DNA from: Marinobacter mangrovi
GTDB lineage: Bacteria > Pseudomonadota > Gammaproteobacteria > Pseudomonadales > Oleiphilaceae
NCBI RefSeq assembly: GCF_016798325.1
Contig: NZ_JAERVO010000001.1
Coordinates: forward strand, 496,001 to 560,000
Length of the DNA stretch: 64,000 bases
Direction: 5' to 3'
The notes under the pieces were generated by a model. It ran no database searches, had not been told where the DNA came from, and saw only the letters and a program-made list of their open reading frames with translations. Shown piece by piece: positions 28,674 through 38,163 of the stretch (within the stretch, counting starts at the first letter, position 1; the number at the start of each line of letters is the position of its first letter). Made by a program: the position numbers and the translations under genes.

Positions 28674-28763
28674 GTGCTGGACCCTGAAGGCCCCTAATGT
28701 CGCGCATTCTAACAGGTTTGCCGCGCCAGCGTGATCCGTAGATCCCGGAAGGCAATGCCGGAT

Positions 28764-29210
28764 TCAGGCCGCTGGATCGACGATCACCGACAACGGGAAT
28801 CGACGGCCGGCCAAGTAGTCCTCGACGCAGCGCAGGACCAGCGGGCTGCGCAGGGATTCCTGGCGCTCGCGCAGCTCCTCGTAGGTGAGCCAGTGGGCTG
28901 CAATGATATCGTCGTCCAGTTGTTCGGTTTCATGCTGCAGCGCTTCGGCGACAAAGCACATGCGGTAGTAGGTGCGGCCGTTCGCCGGTGCGAGATAGGT
29001 GTAAAGCCCCAGGAAATGCTGGGGCTCCACAGCCCAGCCGGTCTCTTCCAGCGCTTCCCGGCGAGCGGCGTCGAGGATGGTTTCATGCTCCTCGACATGG
29101 CCGGCGGGCTGGTTGAAGACGATGCGGCCGTTGCTGCGTTCTTCCACCATCAGGAAGCGGCCATCCTTTTCGGTGATGACGGCGACGGTTGCGTGCGGTT
29201 TCCAGGTCAT
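28764..29210 (-). CDS. nudJ: Nudix phosphatase NudJ
   Basis: A 148-residue Nudix hydrolase. The Nudix box is GHVEEHETILDAARREALE plus ETGW, residues about 37-59. E. coli NudJ hydrolyses thiamine pyrimidine pyrophosphates and nucleoside di- and triphosphates. The ATG directly follows the rluE stop with no gap, and mnmA comes next, the E. coli order rluE-nudJ-mnmA-hflD-purB. Confidence 0.93.
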   Translation of the reverse strand: MTWKPHATVAVITEKDGRFLMVEERSNGRIVFNQPAGHVEEHETILDAARREALEETGWAVEPQHFLGLYTYLAPANGRTYYRMCFVAEALQHETEQLDDDIIAAHWLTYEELRERQESLRSPLVLRCVEDYLAGRRFPLSVIVDPAA

Positions 29211-29819
29211 TCATCGGTTCCTTTTCTTGGCTCTGGGCCTGCCCTGGCCGCGAGATGTTTTTGCTGCCGCGGCAGGCAAGTGAATGCTGAGTGAGCGACT
29301 TTCTCCGGGGGCCAGGTTGTCGATACTCCAGTCGCCGACGGCGCGGCGAATCAGCCGCAGCGTCGGGAAACCGACAGCGGCGGTCATCCGTCTGACTTGC
29401 CGGTTGCGGCCCTCGGTAATGGTCAGTTCGATCCAGCTGGTCGGCACATTGGCCCGGTAGCGGACCGGGGGCTGGCGCGGCCAGATGTCCGGTTCGCCCA
29501 GGCGTCGGGCCTTGGCCGGTCGTGTGGGCCCGTCCTTCAATTGAACGCCCTGTTCCAATTGCGCCAGGGCGGCATCGTCGATCTCGCCATCGACCTGTAC
29601 CCAGTAGGTTTTTGGCATTTTCAGGCGCGGCGAGGCAATCCGGTGTTGAAGCTGGCCGTCATTGGTCAAAAGCACCAGGCCTTCGGAGTCGTAATCCAGA
29701 CGTCCGGCCGGATACACGCCGGATTGCCTGACGAAGTCCGCCAACGTTGACCGACCTTCATTGTCGGTGAATTGGCAAAGCACGTTAAAGGGCTTGTTGA
29801 GCAGGATCAGATCGGCCAT
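29211..29819 (-). CDS. rluE: 23S rRNA pseudouridine synthase RluE
   Basis: A 202-residue RsuA-family pseudouridine synthase. The catalytic motif GRLDYDSEGLVLLTNDG contains the aspartate, near residue 40; KTYWVQVDG and TEGRNRQVRRMTAAVG are further family blocks. The S4 domain is absent, as in RluE. The C-terminal tail is basic (RGQGRPRAKKRNR). It modifies U2457 in E. coli 23S rRNA. It is the first gene of the minus-strand series. Confidence 0.94.
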   Translation of the reverse strand: MADLILLNKPFNVLCQFTDNEGRSTLADFVRQSGVYPAGRLDYDSEGLVLLTNDGQLQHRIASPRLKMPKTYWVQVDGEIDDAALAQLEQGVQLKDGPTRPAKARRLGEPDIWPRQPPVRYRANVPTSWIELTITEGRNRQVRRMTAAVGFPTLRLIRRAVGDWSIDNLAPGESRSLSIHLPAAAAKTSRGQGRPRAKKRNR

Positions 29820-30120
29820 GTCAAACGTGCCCGGCGTGAAGGCTTTCTCGGAGCGAATATCGATGCATGCCTGGAATGTTACAGCAGCGGTGCGATCACC
29901 ACTATGACCGATTCGTCAGCGATCGGACGCCGGGAAGGGCGCTGGAATGGACAGACGTAAAAAAGCCGAGGCCCCCAGACCTCGGCTTCCATGGAATTAT
30001 GAGCGTTGCATGGTCCCCGGTGTGTATCGGGGCGTGGCACAACAAGCCACAGTGATCTGTTTGTGACAGATCCTTAAAACCACCTCACGTTCAGGGTAAG
30101 TGTGGTTATGTCGCGCTCCG
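29820..30120 (-). ncRNA. Structured 3' region of cspD, possible small RNA
   Basis: The 301 bases between rluE and cspD hold no gene, but on the minus strand four hairpins stand in series before a strong terminator. Stems: AACCAC/GTGGTT (30078-30107), GATCTGT/ACAGATC (30054-30072), GTGGC/GCCAC (30034-30050), CCCCG/CGGGG (30015-30032). They sit 13-105 bases after the cspD stop. This could be a long cspD 3' untranslated region or an sRNA processed from it. No known RNA family is recognised. Confidence 0.45.
29959..29988 (-). terminator. Rho-independent terminator downstream of cspD
   Basis: Nine-base-pair stem AAGCCGAGG/CCTCGGCTT, eight-base loop, then six T when read on the minus strand. It is 132 bases past the cspD stop, which leaves an unusually long structured tail. 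Confidence 0.85.
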
Positions 30121-30441
30121 TCAGGCGTGGGCGGTTCGGAGCGGGTTGTCCTGGGTGGCTTCGGAGGAACCCGAGCCGGCCTCGTCGTGTTCGGCATTGG
30201 CCGCCTTTTTCGGTGGCTCGTCCCGTTTTTCGAGGCGATCCAGAGGCACGATGTTTACGGCGTGCGTTCCCTTGTCGCTTGGTTTCTTCTCGAAGCTGAC
30301 GGTTTGGCCGGCTTTCAGTGTTTTGTAGCCATCCATTTGTACAGCTGAGAAGTGAGCGAACAGGTCTTCGCTGCCCCCGTCTTCTATGATAAAGCCGTAA
30401 CCCTTGGCATTATTGAACCACTTCACTTTGCCTTGAGGCAT
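30121..30441 (-). CDS. cspD: Cold-shock domain protein CspD
   Basis: A 106-residue protein whose first 67 residues are a cold-shock domain with RNP motifs KGYGFI and DLFAHF; the rest is a charged, low-complexity tail rich in E, K, S and A. E. coli CspD (74 residues) inhibits replication in stationary phase. Divergent placement from clpS-clpA, as in E. coli and Pseudomonas, supports the cspD name. The acidic tail is longer than usual. A structured segment and terminator follow it. Confidence 0.88.
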   Translation of the reverse strand: MPQGKVKWFNNAKGYGFIIEDGGSEDLFAHFSAVQMDGYKTLKAGQTVSFEKKPSDKGTHAVNIVPLDRLEKRDEPPKKAANAEHDEAGSGSSEATQDNPLRTAHA

Positions 30442-30997
30442 GATTCACTCCCTTGTTTTCCTGCTCGTCTTATTATTGATATTCATTAACTTACAAATTC
30501 CGATCCAGAACAATACAGTCCCGGTAACGGCTCCAGACCAGGCGTCGATCCTGGCTTTACATAATTTTACAATGGCAATTCTACTGTTGACCAATATTCG
30601 CACAGAGTCAATAGGCAAAGTGCTGGTTGACCGGGCTGCCGAGGCGTTACTATGAATCGTCTGATGAGCACCCGGGGCGTTTTTGCGTCATCGGAAGGGC
30701 ACAGCGGCGACGCGCAGTGCGCCGGTGGCCGAATGGAAAGAGGCGGCCGGGTTGAAATCATCACCCGAAAGCCCGCATATCCGTCAGTCACCGAATCCGG
30801 TACTGTATTTCCTGCGGCGGCGATACCGGGCGTATCGCTCCCCATTTCATGCGGGAAACTGCAAATTCAATGCGGGATACTCCAAAAGACCTGGCTGAAT
30901 GGCCGGAGCATCTTGAAAACCCGCGGGTCGGCATCCACTTTGAGTGAAGGAGAGGAACTCGGCAAAGTCCCGAGTATCTAAAATCCGGTAAAGAACC
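30442..30997. promoter_or_regulatory. cspD / clpS divergent promoter region
   Basis: 556 bases without a convincing gene. Seen features: two direct repeats, ATGCGGGAAACT at 30849 and ATGCGGGATACT at 30870, exactly 21 bases (two helical turns) apart; a CTTGAAA element (30912-30918) like a sigma-32 -35 box but with a poor -10; and a perfect hairpin ACTCGG/CCGAGT at 30957-30975, 23 bases before clpS. The first 200 bases are AT-rich. Short hydrophobic frames here lack family character. Confidence 0.5.
30957..30975 (+). promoter_or_regulatory. Hairpin in the clpS 5' leader
   Basis: Perfect 6-bp stem ACTCGG/CCGAGT with a seven-base loop, ending 23 bases before the clpS ATG. It could affect clpS translation or be a protein site. 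No effect is shown by the sequence alone. Confidence 0.35.
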
Positions 30998-31360
30998 ATG
31001 CGGAACATCGAAAATTCTCTACTAATATTGAATCAGGGGGACAGTGATCAGGACCCGGATCATGATGACGGTCTGCTGGTTTCCCCTGAGAAGCCCGCCC
31101 TCAAACGCCCGGCGCGATATCGAGTGGTGCTTCTCAACGACGATTACACACCGATGGACTTTGTCGTTGATGTCCTGATGAAGTTCTTCGCCATGAACGA
31201 AGAAAAGGCGACGCAGGTGATGCTGCTCGTCCATACGCAGGGAAAAGCCGTATGTGGGGTATACACCCGTGACATCGCGGAAACCAAGGCAGCGCAGGTG
31301 AATCAGTATTCCTCGGAGTGCGAACACCCGCTGCTTTGCGAGATTGAACGTGCGGACTGA
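30998..31360 (+). CDS. clpS: ClpA adaptor ClpS
   Basis: A 120-residue adaptor that delivers N-end-rule substrates to ClpAP. The core has [20 protein letters not shown], with the conserved NDD..T..D pocket residues, then [21 protein letters not shown]. The N-terminal 38 residues are a flexible extension, as expected. It precedes clpA by 18 bases. Bpt and Aat, which create N-degrons for ClpS, are encoded at 35411-36852. Confidence 0.96.
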   Translation: MRNIENSLLILNQGDSDQDPDHDDGLLVSPEKPALKRPARYRVVLLNDDYTPMDFVVDVLMKFFAMNEEKATQVMLLVHTQGKAVCGVYTRDIAETKAAQVNQYSSECEHPLLCEIERAD

Positions 31361-31378
31361 TAGACCTTGGGGTGGCCC

Positions 31379-33646
31379 ATGCTTAGTAAAGATCTCGAAA
31401 TCACGCTGAACACTGCGTTCAAGAATGCCCGGGACAAGCGTCATGAGTTCATGACCGTAGAGCACCTGCTGTTGGCTCTGCTGGATAATGACTCGGCCGT
31501 GGGTGTCCTGAAGGCCTGTGGCGCAGATCTTCAGCGGCTCCAGGAAGAGCTCCTGGAGTTCGTGGATTCAACCACGCCCCTGATTCCCCACAACGACAGC
31601 GAGCGCGAGACCCAGCCGACACTGGGCTTCCAGCGTGTGTTGCAGCGGGCCGTCTTCCATGTCCAGTCCTCCGGCAAGAAGGAAGTGACCGGAGCCAACG
31701 TCCTGGTCGCGATCTTCAGCGAGCAGGAAAGTCAGGCAGTCTATGTCCTGAAAAAACAGAACATTGCCCGTATTGATGTGGTCAACTACGTCTCTCACGG
31801 CATTTCCCGTGTGCAGGGCAGCGAGGATCAGGAAGGCGGCGATCACGCTCAGGAAGAAGTGGGCGAGGACGGCAGCTCTTCCAAACCGCTGGAAAGCTAC
31901 GCCACGAACCTGAATGAGCAGGCCCGGATGGGCCGTATCGACCCGCTGATCGGCCGCGAGCACGAGGTTGAGCGTGTCGTGCAGATTCTTGTGCGTCGCC
32001 GCAAGAACAACCCGCTTCTGGTGGGCGAGGCCGGCGTCGGCAAGACCGCCATTGCGGAAGGTCTGGCCAAGCGCATCGTCGACGGGCAGGTGCCGGATGT
32101 CATTTCTGACGCGGTGGTCTATTCGCTCGATCTGGGCGCGCTGCTGGCCGGCACCAAGTACCGGGGCGACTTCGAGAAGCGCTTCAAGGGGCTGCTGGCG
32201 GAGCTCAAGAAAGAGGATCACGCGATCCTGTTTATTGATGAGATCCACACCATCATCGGTGCGGGTTCGGCCTCTGGTGGCGTAATGGATGCGTCCAACC
32301 TGCTCAAGCCACTGCTGAGCTCCGGCGAGATCCGCTGTATCGGTTCCACCACTTTCTCCGAGTTCCGCGGCATTTTCGAGAAGGACAGTGCACTGGCCCG
32401 TCGTTTCCAGAAAATCGACGTCAATGAGCCAAGTGTGGACGATACCTACCAGATCCTGCGCGGCCTGAAGACACACTTCGAGAAGCACCACGATCTCAAG
32501 TACACCGACAAAGCCCTGCGGGTGGCCGCAGAACTGGCCGACCGGTACATCACCGACCGGCACCTGCCGGACAAGGCGATTGACGTGATCGATGAAGCCG
32601 GTGCCCGCCAGCGCCTGCTGCCGGCCAACAAGCGCCGCAAGGTCATTGGCGTGTCTTCCATCGAGGATGTGGTGGCTACCATTGCGCGCATTCCGCCGAA
32701 GAACGTGTCCACCAGCGACAAGGATCTGCTGCGCAATCTGGAGCGGGACCTCAAGATGGTGGTGTTCGGTCAGGATCGTGCGATCGAGAGTCTGTCCACG
32801 GCGATCAAGCTGGCCCGTGCCGGCCTGAAGGCACCGGAGAAGCCCGAAGGGGCCTTCCTGTTTGCGGGTCCGACCGGTGTGGGCAAGACCGAGGTGACCC
32901 GGCAACTGGCCAAGATCCTGGGTATCGAGCTGGTGCGCTTCGACATGTCCGAGTACATGGAGCGTCATACGGTCTCCCGTCTGATCGGCGCGCCTCCGGG
33001 CTACGTCGGGTTTGATCAGGGCGGCCTGCTGACCGAAGCGGTGAACAAACAACCGCACTGTGTGCTCCTGCTGGATGAGATCGAGAAGGCGCACCCGGAA
33101 GTGTTCAACCTGCTGCTGCAGGTGATGGACCACGGCACGCTGACCGATAACAACGGCCGCAAAGCGGACTTCCGTCATGTCATCCTGGTGATGACCACCA
33201 ACGCGGGCGCGGAAACCATGACCCGTCGGTCCATCGGCTTCAGCGAGCAGGATCACAGCACGGACGGTATGGAGGTGATTACCAAGACCTTCACACCGGA
33301 ATTCCGCAACCGCCTGGACGGTATCATCCAGTTCGCCGACCTGCAGCGCGATACGATCACCCACGTGGTCGACAAGTTCCTCACGGAGCTGCAGGCCCAG
33401 TTGGACGAGAAGCGGGTTGTGCTGCATGTGGACGATGAAGCCAAACTCTGGCTCGCCGAGAAGGGCTACGACGTGACCATGGGCGCTCGTCCGATGTCAC
33501 GCCTGATCCAGGACAAGATCAAGCGGCCGCTGGCCGAGCAGATCCTGTTCGGGGCTCTCGCCGAGAGTGGCGGTGAGGTACACGTTCACCTCAAGGACGA
33601 CGAGCTGGTGTTCGAGTACGAGAACGAGCCGGCCGAAGCCGTCTAG
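31379..33646 (+). CDS. clpA: ATP-dependent Clp protease subunit ClpA
   Basis: A 755-residue AAA+ unfoldase (E. coli: 758). Layout: N domain (about 1-150), first AAA module with GEAGVGKT near residue 215 and DEIH, second AAA module with GPTGVGKTE near 495 and [10 protein letters not shown], then a C-terminal D2-small domain. It unfolds substrates for ClpP, which is not in this window. The ATG at 31379 follows a GGGGTGG sequence; a TTG four codons earlier is less likely. Confidence 0.97.
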   Translation: MLSKDLEITLNTAFKNARDKRHEFMTVEHLLLALLDNDSAVGVLKACGADLQRLQEELLEFVDSTTPLIPHNDSERETQPTLGFQRVLQRAVFHVQSSGKKEVTGANVLVAIFSEQESQAVYVLKKQNIARIDVVNYVSHGISRVQGSEDQEGGDHAQEEVGEDGSSSKPLESYATNLNEQARMGRIDPLIGREHEVERVVQILVRRRKNNPLLVGEAGVGKTAIAEGLAKRIVDGQVPDVISDAVVYSLDLGALLAGTKYRGDFEKRFKGLLAELKKEDHAILFIDEIHTIIGAGSASGGVMDASNLLKPLLSSGEIRCIGSTTFSEFRGIFEKDSALARRFQKIDVNEPSVDDTYQILRGLKTHFEKHHDLKYTDKALRVAAELADRYITDRHLPDKAIDVIDEAGARQRLLPANKRRKVIGVSSIEDVVATIARIPPKNVSTSDKDLLRNLERDLKMVVFGQDRAIESLSTAIKLARAGLKAPEKPEGAFLFAGPTGVGKTEVTRQLAKILGIELVRFDMSEYMERHTVSRLIGAPPGYVGFDQGGLLTEAVNKQPHCVLLLDEIEKAHPEVFNLLLQVMDHGTLTDNNGRKADFRHVILVMTTNAGAETMTRRSIGFSEQDHSTDGMEVITKTFTPEFRNRLDGIIQFADLQRDTITHVVDKFLTELQAQLDEKRVVLHVDDEAKLWLAEKGYDVTMGARPMSRLIQDKIKRPLAEQILFGALAESGGEVHVHLKDDELVFEYENEPAEAV

Positions 33647-33660
33647 GTCTCCCAGCCCTG

Positions 33661-33691
33661 AAAACCCGCTTCCCCGGAAGCGGGTTTTTTT
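33661..33691 (+). terminator. Rho-independent terminator of clpS-clpA
   Basis: Long stem AACCCGCTTCC/GGAAGCGGGTT with a two-base centre and seven T, 15 bases after the clpA stop. Confidence 0.9.
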
Positions 33692-33851
33692 ATGCCTGCC
33701 TGCGGCTTCAATCGCGAATGATGAGGCGGCTTTTGATGCCAACCTGATCCTTTGTCCCCATCACACCCGAGAACGGCGCCATCGGACATGGCTCTCCAGT
33801 CAGGATTGTGGCGATATGGCTCCCGATAATAATGAGAAATGGGAGTCATTC

Positions 33852-34886
33852 ATGAAACGGCTGTTTCTTATCCTGGCCGGCCTGGCGATAGTCGCCTCGC
33901 TGCCGACGACAGCGCAGGCCCGGGACAGCAAGCGATTCTGTGTCTTCGATGTGGCCGGTGCCAGTGGCTACGTCTACAATCTTCTCAAGAACTATCGCCG
34001 CAAGGCGCTGCAGTATGGGGAAGATCTGACCATGACGCCCTACACCGATGAGGACAGGGTCCGGGCGGATTTCGACGCCGGTCGTTGCGACCTGATTGCC
34101 GTTACGGACATGGGCGTGCGCCATTACAACCGCTTTACCGGCTCCATCAGTGCCATTGGCGCGGTGCCGCGCTATGAAGACCTGCAGGTGTTGCTGCACA
34201 TTCTCTCCAGCCGGCGGGTGGCCGACAAAATGGAGCAGGGCGATCACACCGTGTTGGGCGTCGCGCCGATGGGCGCCGCCTACCTGTTCGTCAACGATCG
34301 GTCGATCGATACGGTGGAAGCTCTGCGGGGAAAACGGATCGCCGTGTTCGAGGGCCACTACGACGCCCGCCATATGGTGGAGTACGTCGGTGCGCAGCCG
34401 GTTCGTGCCAAAATCAGTAACTTCGCACGTCTGTTCAATCGCGGTGAGGTGGATATGGCCTATGCGCCGGCGGCGGCTTACGAGGTCCTGGAAATGTTTC
34501 GGGGAATGGGCGAGACCGGCGGCATCGTCCGCTTTCCGGTCGGCCAGGTGACCGTCCAGCTGGTGGCGAAAACGGGCACATTTGACGATGAGTTCATCGC
34601 CCATTCTCGCAAGGCGGTGTCCCGCTTATACAGTGAAGCGATGCGGATGATCCGGCAATACGAGGACACGGTCCCCCGGGAGCGCTGGGTGGAGATCCCT
34701 GCGTCGGCCAGGCAAGGCTACCAGGAGATGCTGCGCGAGGTCAGGATTGATCTGGATAATAACCAGAGCGAGCTGGGGCAGCTGGCGGCGCAGGTCTACG
34801 ACGACGATATGATGACGATCCTGCGGAAGGTGCGCTGCTACACCAATCCCGGTGGACAGGAGTGCTCATCGCCGGACAGGGAGTGA
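33852..34886 (+). CDS. AdeT-like putative solute-binding protein (DUF6091 type)
   Basis: A 344-residue secreted protein. A signal peptide (MKRLFLILAGLAIVASLPTT, cleavage after AQA) precedes FCVFDVAGASGYVYNLLKNY, RADFDAGRCDLIAVTDMGVR and SNFARLFNRGEVDMAYAPA, the periplasmic binding fold seen in the proteins called AdeT1/2 in Acinetobacter. Despite that name, these are not efflux pumps themselves; the ligand is not established. There is no permease or ATPase beside it. The ATG at 33852 has GGGAG nine bases upstream; in-frame sequence further up is clpA 3' shadow. Confidence 0.8.
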   Translation: MKRLFLILAGLAIVASLPTTAQARDSKRFCVFDVAGASGYVYNLLKNYRRKALQYGEDLTMTPYTDEDRVRADFDAGRCDLIAVTDMGVRHYNRFTGSISAIGAVPRYEDLQVLLHILSSRRVADKMEQGDHTVLGVAPMGAAYLFVNDRSIDTVEALRGKRIAVFEGHYDARHMVEYVGAQPVRAKISNFARLFNRGEVDMAYAPAAAYEVLEMFRGMGETGGIVRFPVGQVTVQLVAKTGTFDDEFIAHSRKAVSRLYSEAMRMIRQYEDTVPRERWVEIPASARQGYQEMLREVRIDLDNNQSELGQLAAQVYDDDMMTILRKVRCYTNPGGQECSSPDRE

Positions 34887-34910
34887 GAGGAACCCTGGCC
34901 ATCAGAAATA

Positions 34911-34939
34911 AAAAACCCCGTGCTTATACGGGGTTTTTT
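34911..34939. terminator. Bidirectional terminator between binding protein and infA
   Basis: AAAAACCCCGT/ACGGGGTTTTT with a six-base loop, flanked by A-runs and T-runs on both sides, so it can end the gene on the plus strand and infA on the minus strand. Confidence 0.9.
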
Positions 34940-34981
34940 ATTGGCGCACGAACGGCCTGTAGCGTTCGGCGTCGGAGCGTC

Positions 34982-35200
34982 TTAGCGGGCGCGGTAGACG
35001 ATGCGGCCCTTGCTCAGGTCATAGGGAGTCAGCTCAACCTTGACCTTGTCGCCGGTCAGGATGCGGATGTAGTTCTTCCGCATTTTGCCGGAAATGTGTG
35101 CGGTCACAACGTGGCCGTTGGTTAACTCGACACGGAACATGGTGTTGGGAAGGGTGTCGATGATGACGCCTTCCATTTCAATGACATCAGATTTTGCCAT
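34982..35200 (-). CDS. infA: Translation initiation factor IF-1
   Basis: A 72-residue OB-fold protein, full length. Conserved blocks [38 protein letters not shown] and [16 protein letters not shown] are all present, so the identity is secure. It binds the 30S A site during initiation. It lies between clpA and bpt-aat, the usual pseudomonad order. Confidence 0.98.
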   Translation of the reverse strand: MAKSDVIEMEGVIIDTLPNTMFRVELTNGHVVTAHISGKMRKNYIRILTGDKVKVELTPYDLSKGRIVYRAR

Positions 35201-35364
35201 TCAGTAGAAACCTCACGATCATTAGCGTATTGGGTACGAGCCTGTAACGTCGGGTCGAGACGGAAAAAATCAAGGGTACACCGACGCCCCTCGCAATAAA
35301 TGTGCGCAATTCTGCCTGAATTATGAACGTATGGCAAAGATCACGCGCCTGTTGCGGGACGACC

Positions 35365-35378
35365 ACGGGTCGACCCGT
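35365..35378. repeat. 14-base perfect palindrome after bpt
   Basis: ACGGGTCGACCCGT lies 33 bases beyond the bpt stop. It has no T-tract, so it is more likely a weak hairpin or a protein site than a terminator. Confidence 0.35.
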
Positions 35379-35410
35379 CTTTGATTGGCCGGAATGGCCC
35401 GGCGGCAGGA

Positions 35411-36127
35411 TTATCCGGTGGCAATCAGTTCTTGCCAGTGGCCGCCAATCAGGGCTTCCAGCGGTTTGAATCGAGCCTTGTAATTCATCTTGCGGCACTC
35501 GCGAATCCAGTACCCCAGATACAGGAAAGGCAAGCGCCGGCGTTGGGCCTCCTCGACTTGCCAGAGAATGGCCAGGGTGCCGAGGCTGCGGTCCTCTTCC
35601 TGCGGCTCGAACAGGGTGTAGATGGCCGACAGTCCGTCGTCGAGCGCATCCACGACGGCCAGACCGATCAGGGCCTCACCGCGCCACATTTCCAGGAATT
35701 CGCTCTGGTTGGCCCCTTCAACGAGGAAGGAGGTGAACTGCTCCCGGGACGGCGGGTACATGTCGCCATCGTAGTGTCGTTGCTCTATGTAGCGTGCATA
35801 GAGCCGATAGTAGTTTTCCTGGAAGCGCGCCGGAGCCAGCCGGAACGTGATGTCCTCGTTGCGTTTCCACACCCGGCGCTGGGACCGGTTGGGCTCGAAT
35901 GCCTTTGCATTGAGGCGCACCGGGATGCAGGCATTGCAGGTTTCGCAATGTGGCCGGTAATAGTGAGAGCCGCTACGCCGGAACCCGAGAGCTGTCAGCT
36001 GACTGTACAGGCGCTTGTCGACGCGCGCCCGGGGGTCGACGAACATGGTCGTCGCCTCTCGGTCAGCCAGGTAGCTGCAGTCATGGGGGGGCGTTGCAAA
36101 GAATACCAGTGTCTTGAGGCTGCTCAT
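35411..36127 (-). CDS. bpt: Aspartyl/glutamyl leucyltransferase Bpt
   Basis: A 238-residue arginyl-transferase-like enzyme that adds leucine to N-terminal Asp or Glu, making bacterial N-degrons. Cysteine motif HCETCNACIPVRL near residue 45 and DGDMYPPSREQF, IYTLFEPQEEDRSLG and YLGYWIRECRKMNYK are family blocks. The ATG at 36127 has AGGAGGTG five bases upstream; the in-frame extension of 61 codons is not used. It starts 11 bases after the aat stop; the products feed ClpS-ClpA. Confidence 0.94.
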   Translation of the reverse strand: MSSLKTLVFFATPPHDCSYLADREATTMFVDPRARVDKRLYSQLTALGFRRSGSHYYRPHCETCNACIPVRLNAKAFEPNRSQRRVWKRNEDITFRLAPARFQENYYRLYARYIEQRHYDGDMYPPSREQFTSFLVEGANQSEFLEMWRGEALIGLAVVDALDDGLSAIYTLFEPQEEDRSLGTLAILWQVEEAQRRRLPFLYLGYWIRECRKMNYKARFKPLEALIGGHWQELIATG

Positions 36128-36138
36128 CACACCTCCTG

Positions 36139-36852
36139 CTACCGATCGCTGCGGGCCCAGTGCCATTCCAGATTCCACTGGCGATGGCCGGGCGGTTGAT
36201 CGATGTTTTCCCCCAGTATAGATAAAAATCGGGAGCGCGGGATACACCGTGCCCCGAGGCTGATCAAGTGACTGTTTTCCACCTGGCAGTCCATCATGGC
36301 GTAGCCCCATTGCTCGAGTTGGCGGGCGACATGGACGAACACCACCTTCGACGCGTCGGTCTCGCGGGTGAACATGGATTCGCCGAAGAAGCAGCGTCCC
36401 ATGGCCACGCCGTAGAGTCCGGCCACCAGTTCGCCATGATCGTTCCAGGCTTCGAAGGAGTGTGCCAGGCCCCGGCGGAACAAGCGCTTGTAGGCCAGCT
36501 CCATCTCTTCGGTAATCCAGGTACCTTCATCCCTCACTTCGGCGCAGCTGCGTATGACCCCGGAAAAATTGCGGTCGATGGTGATCCGGTAGCGTTGCTG
36601 GTTCAGGGTTCGCCGCAATCGCCGGGCGATGTGCACTTCATCGGGAAACAGGACGCAGCGTGGGTTGGGAGACCACCAGAGGATGGGTTGCTCGTCGCTG
36701 AACCAGGGGAAAATACCGTTGCGATAGGCCAGCTCCAGCCGCTTCGGGGCGAGGTCGCCACCGATGGCAAGCAGGCCATCCGGTTCGTCCAACGCATCGT
36801 CCGGGGCGGGAAACCAGAGTTCGTCGGGATCAAGCCAGGGCAATGAAGTCAT
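36139..36852 (-). CDS. aat: Leucyl/phenylalanyl-tRNA-protein transferase Aat
   Basis: A 237-residue enzyme transferring Leu or Phe to N-terminal Lys or Arg. Blocks FPPPDDAL-like start, GLLAIGGDLAPKRLELAYRN, GIFPWFSDEQPILWWSPNPR and ESMFTRETDASK are all typical, and length fits E. coli Aat (234). It is cotranscribed with bpt; both make substrates for ClpS-ClpA. Confidence 0.96.
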   Translation of the reverse strand: MTSLPWLDPDELWFPAPDDALDEPDGLLAIGGDLAPKRLELAYRNGIFPWFSDEQPILWWSPNPRCVLFPDEVHIARRLRRTLNQQRYRITIDRNFSGVIRSCAEVRDEGTWITEEMELAYKRLFRRGLAHSFEAWNDHGELVAGLYGVAMGRCFFGESMFTRETDASKVVFVHVARQLEQWGYAMMDCQVENSHLISLGARCIPRSRFLSILGENIDQPPGHRQWNLEWHWARSDR

Positions 36853-36953
36853 CGTGAGATCAGCTGCTCCAGAGGATGCCGGTGGCGCCTTGATTCAAGC
36901 GTAGCATGGCCTTGTTGCGGCGACACGGTAAAACGGCAGGCTCGGGAAAGGGC

Positions 36954-36978
36954 GGGGCACACCTCGTCGGTACGCCCC
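36954..36978 (-). terminator. Stem-loop after trxB, possible terminator
   Basis: A 10-bp stem GGGGCACACC/GGTACGCCCC, whose two central mismatches on the DNA become G-U pairs in the minus-strand RNA, with a five-base loop, 15 bases after the trxB stop. The T-tract is weak. Confidence 0.5.
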
Positions 36979-36992
36979 GTCACCCATCGGGA

Positions 36993-38075
<1,083 letters not shown>

Positions 38076-38163
38076 TTACCCCAATCCGGATTATTGCACC
38101 GGGCTATGGTGTCGCCGTCACTGATTTGATTGATATGACGTCCTCGGTGGGGATTTCAAGCCG

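Noticed and set aside
30440-30981. Two short plus-strand frames (71 and 109 codons) in the cspD/clpS gap
   Set aside because: The first is hydrophobic but its ATG overlaps the cspD start and has poor spacing to any ribosome-binding site; the second has random-looking composition. Both are better explained as promoter-region sequence.
31568-33427. A 619-codon open frame on the strand opposite clpA
   Set aside because: It mirrors clpA in a GC-rich gene with strong codon bias, has no family features and no ribosome-binding site. The same applies to long frames opposite alaA (15552-16976), hflD/mnmA (26784-28697), msbA (49057-50526) and nrdJa (54847-56319).
35201-35410. Possible tRNA gene upstream of infA
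   Set aside because: Some species have a tRNA-Ser near infA, so I looked for it, but no T-loop GGTTCGA motif or cloverleaf arms are present.
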